DNA of 64,000 nucleotides, from positions 2,002,404 to 2,066,403 of the forward strand of contig OZ004597.1 in the NCBI GenBank assembly GCA_963924555.1. The letters run 5' to 3'. Origin of the DNA: Crambe crambe. Its lineage: Eukaryota > Porifera > Demospongiae > Poecilosclerida > Crambeidae. The notes beneath the pieces were generated by a model. The model did not search any database. It had not been told where the DNA came from and saw only the letters and a program-made list of their open reading frames with translations. The position numbers and the translations under genes were made by a program. This document shows positions 1-10,816 of this stretch, in pieces (position 1 is the stretch's first letter; each line of letters starts with the position of its first letter).

Positions 1-79
1 TACTTGGTTCGCTCTTTTCGTCTCATCTTGCCTTTCTTTCCCACTGGGACCATGGAAAGAATAGACACAGAAGGACAAG

Positions 80-131
<52 letters not shown>

Positions 132-1334
132 TGTTCTTAGACTATGGTTTCCTCAGAGGATAAATTGTTTTCCTCTTGAGTATTTCAATTAATGCTTAGT
201 GTTTGATTTCTCTGCTTTTCCGTATTTAGATTGTCACTGCCAAGTCCATGGCTTCAATGTTGTCAGGAATTCCACTAGCCGCCAGAGGACCTGCCCAAAT
301 CTTCATATTCGATATCCACGCACTCCAAGAGCGGTTTTATTTCACTGACCTTGTCATTCCTAGGTCAGTTGTTTTGATGTATGGGTTTCAGAAACATGTT
401 CCTATTACAGAAGTGGTTTATGTTTGTAGATGAACAGGTGCAGTATAGGTAATTAGATTCATGAGGGGGGGATAAGTCCCCATGCCTCATTTTTGTGATA
501 CCTTGTGGCTTGTAGTAACGCTCTCATATTATTACTCAGCATGGGTACATTAGTCATGCTGATTCAGCACTCCTGGTTAATCATGCAGTTAATACTTTTC
601 TCAGGTTACTCTCTGCAATCCAGTTGTTGAAACGCGAGCTCCGTGCTCTCCAGGACGTTGGTAACCTTGCCATTGCCTTTCCTGACGAAGGGGCATGGAA
701 GAGATTCCATTCCGACTTTGCTGAAGAGTGGCCCACAATCACATGCATCAAGATTAGAAGCGGTGACAAGAGAGAAGTGAAAATCAAGGAAGGTGAGATA
801 AAGGACGCTCTGAAAGAGGACATAAAGGACAATACCTCTGTAATAACCTCCAAAAGAGGACAACCTCTCTACGAAGGCTAGGTCTAAGTGTGTTCATTAT
901 TTGGAGGTTCATCTATAGAGGTGCCACTAATATTGTGGCTAATAATTCTAACTATCAATGCAGGTGACCCTCATGGACGCCATGTGGTTATTGTTGATGA
1001 TCTCGTACAAACTGGAGGGACTTTGCTTCAATCTGCCAAGGTCTTGTATCCAAAAATCTTGCATCATTATCATTATCGTTATTATGTATAGGCATTGATA
1101 GAAGCTGGTGCAAGTAAAATAAGCATGTATGTGACTCATGCTGTATTTCCTCGTGGAACTTGGAAACCCTTTACTGAAAGCCCCGATGGGATCAAAATCG
1201 AGACCTTTTGGATCACAGACTCCATACCACATGCTCTCGAAATAGCAGAAGTCCGACCGTTCAAACTGATATCAATTTGTGAGGTTATTGCAGACTCCCT
1301 CCTGGGCTATGACCTCCTCACTTGCAATCAATGA
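1..1334 (+). CDS. Plant-type (class II-like) PRPP synthase-like protein, 3' part
   Basis: The visible exons are 1-78, 230-363, 605-876, 964-1040 and 1092-1334; the 5' end lies outside the window. The joined protein carries an [18 protein letters not shown] stretch, then [12 protein letters not shown], then the phosphoribosyltransferase PRPP-binding loop [13 protein letters not shown], and ends at the stop at 1332-1334. These are the hallmarks of ribose-phosphate pyrophosphokinase relatives, which make PRPP from ribose 5-phosphate and ATP for nucleotide synthesis. The FFPTG and HALQERFYF blocks resemble plant PRS3/PRS4 (class II) more than the usual animal PRPS1. All joints keep phase. The third intron (877-963) must start with GC, because the nearby GT would place an in-frame TAG in the exon. 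Whether the enzyme is catalytic cannot be judged from the C-terminal part alone. Confidence 0.85.
83..128. repeat. (AG)n microsatellite in intron
   Basis: A pure GA dinucleotide run lies just inside the first visible intron of the PRPP synthase-like gene, directly after its donor site at 79-80. Confidence 0.95.
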
Positions 1335-1679
1335 CTTACATACATCCAAATGTTTTTATACACCACTCATGAATTTTGATCAAAGAAAGAAAATGATTAG
1401 CATATAGTGTGACTGCCATAAATATATTGCTGTCTGTGTAAGGGGGGAAAAAGGTGAAGAGTTTGTGATGCATGCTATGACACAGTCAGCACTGGTGGTG
1501 GACTTGTTGATGTTACATTAGTTGAATAAAGTGGAGGGATTTTACTGGTGGTTGTTGAATGATCAGTTAGTCTTGTCAGAGCATCTTTTAATCCTATTAT
1601 GGACCTGAAGAAAAAAATTATGTTCAGAATAACCTCCGAGAGAGAGAGAGATCCAAAGTACAACTTTTGACACCCTATA
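1335..1679. other. Convergent intergenic region
   Basis: This stretch lies between the 3' ends of the PRPP synthase-like gene (+) and the amino acid transporter gene (-). It should hold both 3' untranslated regions. A short GA run is present near 1637-1650. I see no coding signal on either strand. Confidence 0.6.
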
Positions 1680-4177
1680 TTAAGCCTTCTCTCTTAAAAC
1701 CACGTACCCTGCAATTCCAAGTACAATCAGGAATATGTCCAGTGTCACACCCCACACGGAAAGCTTGCTGAAAAAGAGAGTACACACTCTATCAATCAAT
1801 AAGAGAGACTACAAACCTTCACTCACTTTCCAAAGATCATCCAGTGGAAGACACCAGGTAATATGAATGCCAGGAAGGTGCAGCAGCTGGAACCCACCAG
1901 GGCCATAAGTGTCGAGAAGTTGGGAATAGCCAGTACTATCAATCCAGTGATGATCACCAGGGATGTCCGGAGGACGCACTAAGAGTAAGCCACATGGTCC
2001 ATAAAGCTGATAGCTAGAGCTAGGGGGCTAGGGCTAGGGCTAGGGCCAGTCAAAGGACAAAGTACATAACTCACCCCTAGGATATAGTCCTTATCCGCTT
2101 TCTCTGTGCAAAGTAATCTCTCCAGGATGTTAGATACCGGAAAGAGCATAACTGGAGGAAATGTACCACGAGACAAGTATTATGTGGTAAGAAAGTGGAT
2201 CAAACTAAAAGAAGACTTTAATTCAGCAAAGTTACATCACCATGTCTAGATTTAAACCTTACCGGTACGTATACTGCATTGTAGTAACTCACCTGGGTAA
2301 GTGAAGAATAGAGAGAAGCAGAGACAACCCTTTACAATGAAGGGGAAGATTCCAGATGGAAGATTTAGCGTGATGATGCTTTCTGTGTCAGGCCCAAAAG
2401 ACTAAACGTTAAATAACATAGTAAGAGTTATAGCCAATGTTCTAGTTACTTTACTGCATACCAAATAGCCACATATCCCAAACAAAACATAGAGAATAGT
2501 GGTAGCAGTGATGGCCAGTTTGAATATGCTGTTGAGATGGATAAAATATAATCCAAGCCAATTTGAGTAAATTGCCCAAACTGTAATAGCCATCTTCACT
2601 ACTCAAACATACCTCCTGAAGCTGCCTCTGATTTCTTTGGCAGTAGAGGCTTCCAGTGAAAGAATGAGACCAGCTCCCTGCATGGAAAGGTGAATTCGCT
2701 AGCTGTCAAGGTATGCAAACATTTCGACAGCTCACTTCAAAGCAATACATTGCCACACCTAGGAAGAAGGGAAAACCTTCAAGGGAGAAATTTGTTATAT
2801 GAAAGCTGCAAGGAGTAACAAAGTAAACATTTCAATACAGAATTCAATACTTCTCTCTCTCTCTCTCTCTCCCATTCACTCTCACTCACCGTATTAAATG
2901 AAAATGGTCCATATCAAAGTAGAACACTATTCCATATGCAAAAATGGTAGCAAAGTTAGCGACTAGGCTAAACGGAGCAAGGTTGTTCAGTGTGCGAAGG
3001 TTACTCAGAAATATCAGCGGGATTAACAGAAAAAGAAGGTACAATTTTCTATACAAAGAAAAAGTTAAAAGCAATGTTGGAGTGGAGTGGTAGGACCAAG
3101 AGGTAATGGATAATGTCTTATAATAAAGAGGTTATCTGTGTGTGCAGGTGACCACATCAATAGGTTTCCTATGGTGACATAGGGATGATCCGCGTATGCA
3201 GTGACCTTATATGATAACATACTGATTAATTGGGGGGAAAATGCTATTGAGATTCTTGGAAACAAATATGAGGTATGCACAGCAGAAACCTGCAATAATG
3301 AAAAGTAAGTCTACTTATGTATATCCAAATATTATGCTAACTGACCAATTTGAGATATTACGATCATGATATCCACAAGGATTTTACCAGTTCTTCCCAA
3401 TGCTCTCTCTCCTGTGTTTTTGAGATACATGATGCATCCTTAGGAGATCATTAACGTACATCACATGATCTCTCACCTAAATCCCCATAGTCAATGAATG
3501 AGCCATTCCCAGAAGCCTAAGAAAGAAAGCAACTTTCTTGGACCACCTAGTTTCTGTGCTAACTAGTACCAACCTCTGCCTTTTTGGGACTGGAATTATT
3601 TCCACTGTGGTTATTGTTCACAGATCCCAAGGAGTTTGTGAGCATTATGTGGTCTTTGCAGTCGATGAGAAGGAGCATGGCCTTTACACTGTACAATAAA
3701 CAAGACAGAGGTAAGACAGAGGTAAGACAGAGGTAAGATAGAGGTAAGACAGAGGTAAGACAGAAGTAAGACAGAGGTAAGACAGAGGTAAGACAGAGGT
3801 AACTTCTCTTTTAACAGGAAATGCTGACTACAACTTTCTCAAGGAGAATCATCAGGAGTTCGAGACACTCAAAGTTTTCACTTCTGACCCACTTTACTTG
3901 TAGTACACCATGATTTACATACAATGATCCACTGGCTTATTTCAGGTTACCATAAAAATTTACATACCTTATTGCTCCAACACCTGACATGATCACCAGT
4001 CCTTCGATAAGACCAGCCTATATACCATCAAGACTATTATAACTAGCTATAGTCAGCTAACTCAGTAGTGCAAACCTCCTTGAAGGCAAATGGAAGCCCA
4101 AGGATCCCTGCTCCAATGAAAGATATAAAGATGTTACCGAAGATCTTGACTCTACTCTTCGTTCCCTCATCGTGCAT
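1680..4177 (-). CDS. SLC36/AVT3-type proton-coupled amino acid transporter
   Basis: Fourteen exons on the minus strand join in phase to about 417 residues: 4177-4076, 4017-3968, 3688-3574, 3516-3477, 3438-3346, 3289-3223, 3048-2890, 2805-2736, 2677-2613, 2528-2462, 2401-2293, 2151-2075, 1978-1827 and 1767-1680. The first segment FISFIGAGILGLPFAFKE is the classic unwound first helix of the amino acid/auxin permease superfamily. Later blocks include NNLAPFSLVANF, a VAMYCFEGAGLILSLE block (the family's F-E-G signature), IVKGCLCFSLFFTYP and a C-terminal PNFSTLMALVGS helix. About eleven membrane segments are visible, as usual for SLC36 (lysosomal or plasma-membrane transporters of small amino acids). 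SLC38-like and plant AVT3 proteins are related alternatives. The start ATG is the first in-frame one after the shared promoter. An intron carries an 11-base minisatellite. Confidence 0.88.
3702..3802. repeat. 11-base minisatellite (GTAAGACAGAG)n
   Basis: About nine copies of an 11-base unit with a few substitutions lie inside an intron of the transporter gene, between the exon starting at 3688 and the one ending at 3968. Confidence 0.95.
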
Positions 4178-4319
4178 AGCTCTACAGATTACTCTACACC
4201 AGCTGTTGTCGAGACATAAAAAAAGTGAGTAGTGGGCTCTATTTAGAGGTGAGCTTATCACGTGATGCGGTCTCCACGCTCGAGTTGAACTCTGAACTTT
4301 GGTGTTGGTGGTGTTGTGC
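4178..4319. promoter_or_regulatory. Shared divergent promoter region, 142 bases
   Basis: The start codons of the transporter gene (-, 4177) and the mitochondrial protein gene (+, 4320) face away from each other across only 142 bases, so both core promoters and 5' leaders must lie here. No clear TATA box is seen. Confidence 0.5.
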
Positions 4320-5264
4320 ATGATGTCTGCTTGCTGTAGGCGTCTCCTGAACAGAAACTGGTCGTCAGTTACTTGCAAGGTATACCAAAGAACACTTACA
4401 AAATCAATCTATTTACAACCATGTAAGTCAAAGACTTTTATAGCTAGAGGGCATACTTTAACGTTGGATACTACTAGACTCAGTCAATGAGGTACCTGCA
4501 CTGGCCAGAGTTTCAGCCACCAGATTCCCAGCCACCAGATCCCAGTTGTATGCTACAAAAGCTGTGGACTCTACAGTCGATGATGACACAAAAGTTGTGG
4601 AAAAACCACCAGGCATATTCAAGAGATTCTGGACATGGCTACATTCTGATGAGGGGGAAGTAGATGTACGTATGATATTATATGATCTGTGGGCCAGAAG
4701 TGTAAGACAGGAGTAGTATCGCCCGAATGAATTGGAGAAATCACTAGATAAAGTTTTTTTTTGTGCTTTGTACATATAGGAAGAGATGAGTGTAGAGGAA
4801 AAAGAAGAGAGAGATGAAATGCTGAGAAAGGTAGGACACTAAAGTTGGACAAGCAATCCTTTGAAAATATATACATGTGCAGTTGCAGGAGATGTACTTT
4901 GCTAACCCTCCTATGGAACCAGACTTAGATTTTTACAAGGACACAATGAAGATGCTGATCAAATACAATGACCGGTATGGTATGGGATTTGAAAATTTGA
5001 ATCAATTCACACACTGTACACGCAATATAGGAAACTTTGGCGTGTGAATAGGTTTCTTTTGTAACCGTGTTATCATGTTAGTATAAATTATAGGCTTGGT
5101 GTAGATGCATTGTGGACACTTATGTTGGACGAGAAAAAAATTGAACCAGATGAAGAACTAACAGCAATAGTAAGATATGATTTCACTTTTTTAGAACAAA
5201 AATAATTATAATTATCACAATGTAGGTTAAGACATTTCTCAAGCGAGCCATAGAGGAAGCTTAG
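4320..5264 (+). CDS. Small predicted mitochondrial protein with one PPR-like helix pair
   Basis: Six exons join in phase (4320-4379, 4492-4665, 4780-4830, 4883-4974, 5094-5169, 5226-5264) to 163 residues. The first 45 residues are rich in Arg, Ser and Ala and nearly free of acidic residues, as in a mitochondrial presequence. An acidic middle part (SVEEKEERDEML) follows. The C-terminal stretch (FYKDTMKMLIKYNDR, then ALWTLMLDEKKIEPDEE) resembles one pentatricopeptide-type helix-turn-helix. I do not recognise the family. A mitochondrial role is inferred only from the N terminus. The gene model is well supported by splice sites and by the stop right after a final Arg-Ala-Ile-Glu-Glu-Ala. Confidence 0.75.
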
Positions 5265-5432
5265 AATGTTTTTTAGGGAGAATTATTATTATTGACCTTC
5301 AGCTATATTATTTACAGCAGCTTGCAACAGCATAAATTTAATGTGGATAAAACGGTTATATTTTTTTGATATGCTGTGTGAGTGTGTGTGATCAAGAAAG
5401 ATGAGAAGAAAAGATTCTAGGATAGAAATAAG

Positions 5433-6307
5433 TCAGTCTGGCCTGAATAATTGCATCTTGGGTAAAAACTCTATCAATAGAACCTATACGATTATAGTGA
5501 GTGTACATTTATGACTTGGAAATACTAAAATAAACTTACATGTTCTCGTAAATTGTTGTTAGTCTGCTCACAATGTAGTCTCAAGTTTAGACCAAGCTGT
5601 AATAAAATAAACATACCAACAGTATTATTATGATTTATTTCTATTGTGATCAACATTACCTTATTGTAAAGACGCCAGTTCTCTGATTCCAGCAATTTTT
5701 CTATCCTAGATCTCGTCTGAATAATAAACAAAATTCAGTCATATAACTTTGTCTCGTGTGTGGAAATATGCGTTCTAACCCGCTTGTTTAGGTAAAAAAC
5801 TGGTCCGAGTGAGAGTCCAAGGGTGCAGCAGCAACATAGACAACCAAATACTAAGCACTTCAAATTGAAAGGCACATTTTTCTGGAGGATAGCATTCACC
5901 CGATTCATTGTCAACTGATATTCCTCTACTGCCACCTAATAATAAAAGGGGCTCACAAAATGTCATGGTAACTAGCCAACTACCTTTCCAGTCAAGAAAG
6001 AAGGGAATGAATCTTCAAATCTACTGCTCAAACCAAACCTAACAAGAATAGGTTCATAGTTTAATATTCATACACCAGAGAGTCATAAATGAGTTCAGGC
6101 TCACAGTGTTGTCCTCCCAACACCTCTCAGTCTGATGGGGTCCGGCACAGGATTCTGACTCTGAGCCTCGCTAATGAAGGTATCGAACCTGTTGGGTTCC
6201 TGGGCTGGAACCGGAGGATCGTGGCGAGTTTCCCAAAGAATTCTGACTACAGCATCCACTGGCTGAGCGTGAATATCGCCCCCACCGTAGGCCAGAGTAC
6301 CTGCCAT
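5433..6307 (-). CDS. CHIC2: CHIC1/CHIC2 homologue (cysteine-rich hydrophobic domain protein)
   Basis: Six exons (6307-6105, 6038-5984, 5935-5780, 5716-5660, 5596-5540, 5483-5433) give 192 residues. After a variable N terminus the protein has FGLSSRFEDSFPSFLTGK, then a conserved NRVN segment, then a hydrophobic cysteine cluster CLVFGCLCCCCTLG, then RSRIEKLLESENWRLYNK, and it ends LLIEFLPKMQLFRPD. This is the full domain order of human CHIC1/2, palmitoylated proteins of vesicles and the plasma membrane. The cysteine string is the likely acylation site. The length is close to the human proteins (about 165-220 residues). The last exon overlaps nothing, and its stop lies 168 bases from the stop of the convergent mitochondrial gene. 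The gene is divergent from POMP. Confidence 0.93.
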
Positions 6308-6437
6308 TGCTGTCGTTTCTTGTCACGTCAGGTCACATGGAATTGATGATTACATAATCCATTAAGGACTCAAGTCATATGACTATTTGAGGGAAATCAC
6401 GTGAATAGGAGTCAGCATTTTCTATAGCAAGCTAGCT
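6308..6437. promoter_or_regulatory. Shared divergent promoter region of the CHIC homologue and POMP
   Basis: Only 130 bases separate the two start codons, which point away from each other. The stretch contains a TCACGTGA palindrome near 6398-6405 (E-box type), which could bind bHLH factors. That role is inferred from the motif only. Confidence 0.5.
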
Positions 6438-7125
6438 ATGGTAAGAGATTTTTTTTATGTCTGAAGGTGTTTCATCATGTTCTGGATATGGTAGGAGGGA
6501 GTTAAAGCACCTTCAGCAGTGGTAGAAAAACCCACTGGTGAGTATGGAGTACAAGATGTCATGAGGAATGGGTGAGAGACTTAACAAATGTTACAGTGGC
6601 TATGGATGTACATTATACATGTAACCATCAGGTTATCCACAGCAAATGATGACCTTCGACCTGCCCATCCATTGGAGCTTCCAGAGTCCAATGTATTTAA
6701 TAACACTAACACTGCAGGATTATAGTTCAATTGTTTATTATATCTATAGTATGCAGTGAAGAGAGAGGCCATGCTATTCCAGACCCTTCGTGATACGCAA
6801 GGACTCCATGCACCTCTAAGACTTCAGATGGAGAGGAAACTTACTTCGAGGGTAAGAATAATCCACTGAGTACTTAATTCATTGTAATAACCATTTTTCT
6901 GTTCTAGATTCAGCGACTTCCACCATTAGAAAGTTCAATGATTGCCTTTGACACACTGACAGGCAATGACACATGCTTGCCCATTGAAACTGCTCTAGGA
7001 GGTAAGTAGTACCGCCAAAATTATGAGAACATTTTATTATGATGTCATTGGATGCAGATCCTTCAGGTGTACCACTCACTTACAATACTCACGATGCGAT
7101 GGAGAAAAAACTCAAATTCAGATAA
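6438..7125 (+). CDS. POMP: Proteasome maturation protein POMP/Ump1
   Basis: Six coding exons (6438-6440, 6495-6571, 6632-6692, 6750-6851, 6908-7001, 7058-7125) encode 134 residues; human POMP has 141. The blocks YGVQDVMRNGLS, AHPLELPESN, TLRDTQGLHAPLRLQME and IQRLPPLESS align without gaps to the POMP core, which chaperones 20S proteasome half-mers in the cytosol and at the ER and is then degraded. The start codon sits alone in the first coding exon: ATG is followed at once by a GTAAGA donor. For exon 3 I chose the donor after Ser-Asn because it makes the protein collinear with the human one; a later donor would leave a 25-base intron. The 3' end faces the ceramidase A gene. Confidence 0.93.
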
Positions 7126-7268
7126 ACAATGTAACCAAAATTCGTTCACATTTTCTTAAAGTACATTGGCTTGCAATAGCAAGATGATATCTGTATCCTA
7201 CTCTATATTACAATGGAATTCTTAACCACCAAGTCCCTTGGCCCTTGCTGCATGATATTGATGAATGT

Positions 7269-10200
7269 TTAGCTAGTGCATCTTTGGGCTTTCACTTTGA
7301 ATCTACTTGACACGCCACTGTAAGGTCGAGGAGAGACTGTAGTATTATTATTATAGTAAACTTCATTGGTCAATAAAGTTGATACTTACATAGCAATGGT
7401 TTGTGGTAACCAAAGTGCTGTATGCGATAGGTGCCAAGGGTTACGTCAGTTGGGATGTCCCAGGTAATTGTTACAATGCTGTATCCCAGCAATGTATTGG
7501 TCTGTTTCCAAGAAAACCTAGAGAAGAGAATGATAGAGGGGGTGTTAGTAGGTAGTAGGGAAGACCCTTTCCCAACTGTTTATAGATCCCATTCCTCCTG
7601 TACTTAAAACACTTACTTCGTCTCCCATGAGGCATCAGTATACAAAGTCTGCCACTTTCCTGATGTTTTTTGAATCTGAACTGTCAGAAAACTCTTTCCA
7701 ATCTGGACGTGACAGAGCAAATAGATCTGATGAAATCGCTGTAGCAACCCTGACTTACCATAAGGTTATTACGAGGATTGCCAGACCAAAACTTAACCAT
7801 CACAGTTTCATTCTGGTTAGAAAAAAAAAAGTTCTCTTAAGATAAAGCATTTTAGAACTTTAATAGCACTCACCACTCTGTAACAGTCTTTGACGTCAGT
7901 TTTGACACTGCCAAAACGTTTTCTGATGGGAACATGATCAAAAAAGATTGGGGCTTGAAAAGATAATTGTTTCTTGAGGTAGTTGGGAAATGGAGGGCCT
8001 GAGCTAACAGTTTTTCCCTGGAAAATTAAGCATGAATCGTGCAAAATATTATGGGGAGCACTTTACCTTTGCAAGTGCAGCAGCAAGCTCAGTAAACTTT
8101 TTGATATATGCTGAGAGAGTGTGTGGGCCAAAAATAGTAGAAGCTCCTTCATATCGCTGAACCTATGATGGGTTGAAATTTTTTAATCATGACTTAGTGC
8201 CTGCACCTACAGTAGCTGTATGTAACTAGTTCAATGACATGTTAGTGATTCAATTGTGACTTCCTAAACTGTTAAGATAAGAGAAGGGGAACTGCAATAC
8301 CTGGTACTCCTCGAAAGTTGTGATGTAATTAGAGTATGTGTTTGAGAGTCCAGCTATCACCACTATAGCATCACTAGAGAACCCATTGCTCAAAAGTGTC
8401 TGCTTCACAGCAGCTCTCAGCCTTCTTCCAGACATGGTTCTTTATTAAATAGGTATTTTCTGGTTATAGGTTAACAGTTGAACCAAAATTTTTTGCTCAC
8501 GTGAACTCTCCGGGAACGCCAATGATGACTAGTTGTCCAATCTGAAGGAGTTGAAGAGGCATGATCCTGGGTTGCCATGGATAAGGGAAATTGAGTCCTC
8601 CTGTGTCCAGAAGAATGGGCTTAGGAGTATGACATGCTATCTGTTTCTTTGATGGTTTTTTGATGATGTTTCTCACGGCATTCCAGAATGGGTTAGAAGT
8701 GGTAGTGCCTGTTATTCCAATATCAGAGACTCTCTCTTTATATTATTCTTTTAATATTTTTCACCTTGCTTGAAATTGAAAGCTCCAGGGCCATCAGTGG
8801 TACCAGCAGCAAAACTGTAGCCCATAGCTGGAGGGCAAGTATGTACCTATTATTATTATCATAGAAAATATCATCTCGCGACTCTTATTAATGTGTTCTA
8901 TATAATATATAATATATACCATCTTTCCACTGATATTCAGAGTAATATCACTAAAGTCTACATGAGTTCCAATGTAATTCACTGTTCCAATGATATCAAT
9001 AGTCGTGCTATTGTAAAGTTTCTGCAAAAAAATGGTATAGCTAGAATATTATTATTGTCAGACAAATCACTATTTTTACCTTGCCCATTTCAAACTGCTT
9101 TGTGGCGATGATTCTTGTGCTGTCAAACATGTCTTTTCCAGGACCACTAGCAATACATAATTCATTCTGTGGCATGGATTAAGAATGAGTAGCAGGAAGC
9201 CTTCTCTTCTGACTCAACCGACATTCATTATGACATACCTCCCCATGACAAGTGCTGTGGTAAAAGTTGCATGGTTTTCCAGAGTCCATGCAATGGGGGC
9301 CTTTTGTGTTGGGTGACACATCACCTTCATTGCTCTGAGCAAAAGCAGCCACAAAATCTCCCTACACAATGTTATGTCTTTTCATTAGGAGGAGAATATA
9401 AAACAGCGATTTGCCAAAATCTCGAAGTATTACTAGGGACATCATCTATAACTAGATGGGAACAGGGAAAGCTGGCCATATTATAATAGCCACTACTCAC
9501 TGTTCCTGGGAGAGTTGCTGGACCATTGATGACCTTCTCCATGAGCAGAGAGGCAAACCCCTTGTTATCCGAACTGATCAACGAGTTGGTATTATTCATG
9601 CTAGTGCAGTGAACAGCAAACCAACTGAGGAAAAGAAACTTTTTTTAATCATAAAAATGTTTGCAGTATGAAAACTTACTCTATCATGCCAATATCCTTG
9701 CCTTCTGTGTCCACCATCTTGAGTACTGACATCCTTTTGTCTGTATTATACTTGTACCTGATATATAAATATTTATCAACAAGTTGTTCCATTCATTAGT
9801 GATGTCTGACAATGCACCATTGAAATCACATTACTGAAAGACTACACATTACACCGTGACATACTGTGACAGGTGTTCCAGCAATACTTGCAGTGTTTCC
9901 TTACTTTACTTACTTGCTCCTCTCTTTAGATGGATTAGCCAAATAAGCCGAGGGACTGCGATTGATACTGGCGTCATAGAGCATGCCTGTGCCAAAGGAT
10001 AGAGTTCCTAGCTTCATGTTCTTATGAGCGATCTTGATGCTCTCTACTATCCCGTTCACTATTGCATCTAAGCTCTGCTTCACAAACCCTAGTGACATCA
10101 CCTATAGAATAGGCATAGTTATGAAGAAACTTTATTGTCCTACCAGTCTCACCTCAAAGAGAAGATATTGGAAATAGCCGGCTGGGCCAGAATGGGTGTG

Positions 10201-10659
10201 AACACCACTGATGAGGACATTGTTATCTGTATACATATCTCCAAAGATGCTTTGAAGCTTCTTGATGACCTGAAGGTATATTGGAAAATCCAATCCATGC
10301 ACAGTGATGTACATTAAATTTGTATACCTGAATTTTCATTATCTGTGTTGCCATACAAACATCAGCATTCACAAAAACAACTCTCGATTGTTTTTTTGCA
10401 TCAGCAAAGATGAAAGCTCGGCTAAACTGCCGCAAATGAATGCCATTGTCAATTTGAGTGAGACTGGCATAACCCATCTGCAATATCTTGCCTCAATACA
10501 TCTGTACATTATAAGCAGCTTACATAGACAAACCAATTCTATCTGAGCAGAGGGACCCGTGATATCATATCTACCAGCTCCAATGTAGTATGTGTCTCCC
10601 AGTCCTAGCACCACACGAAGTCCGACGAGTACACATACCAGTCTTGCTATCACTGCCAT
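7269..10659 (-). CDS. ASAH2: Neutral ceramidase, tandem copy A
   Basis: A multi-exon minus-strand gene. The first exon gives a signal peptide or anchor (MAVIARLVCVLVGLRVVLGL) followed by the family start GAGRYDITGPSA. The next exons give MGYASLTQIDNGIHLRQF, the zinc-site motif VHTHSGPAGYFQ, and the catalytic block SNEGDVSPNTKG at about 9320-9360, with Ser as the nucleophile. The final exons hold the C-terminal immunoglobulin-like part (TYRIQHFGYHKP), then PYSGVSSRFKV and the stop. Neutral ceramidases split ceramide into sphingosine and fatty acid at the cell surface or outside the cell. Exon order and introns match copy B. No frame lesion was seen, but I did not fix every splice site. Confidence 0.92.
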
Positions 10660-10680
10660 CTTCCTAGCACAGTTTCATTT

Positions 10681-10716
10681 ACGCATGCGCGTTACATAAA
10701 GATAACGCATGCGCAG
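10681..10716. promoter_or_regulatory. Two NRF-1-type palindromes upstream of ceramidase A
   Basis: ACGCATGCGCG at 10681 and ACGCATGCGCAGT at 10704 lie 22 to 57 bases upstream of the start codon. Each matches the NRF-1 consensus (YGCGCAYGCGCR) closely. Function is inferred from motif and position. Confidence 0.55.
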
Positions 10717-10816
10717 TGCAAAGATGTAGTGCACAATGATAAATGATAAATAATTATTGCAGCATAAAAATTAACATGATGACACAAACAGTCAAAATAA
10801 GAAAGAAAGTGCAGCT

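Noticed and set aside
1990..2050. GGGCTA repeats resembling telomere repeats.
   Set aside because: Only about four imperfect units occur in an intron, and the unit is not TTAGGG.
3702..3802. A series of GAGGTAAGA donor-like sites in the 11-base minisatellite.
   Set aside because: They lie on the plus strand, while the host gene is on the minus strand, so they cannot serve as its donors.
6725..6749. A 25-base intron in POMP using the donor at 6725.
   Set aside because: It is too short, and the donor at 6693 gives a protein collinear with human POMP.
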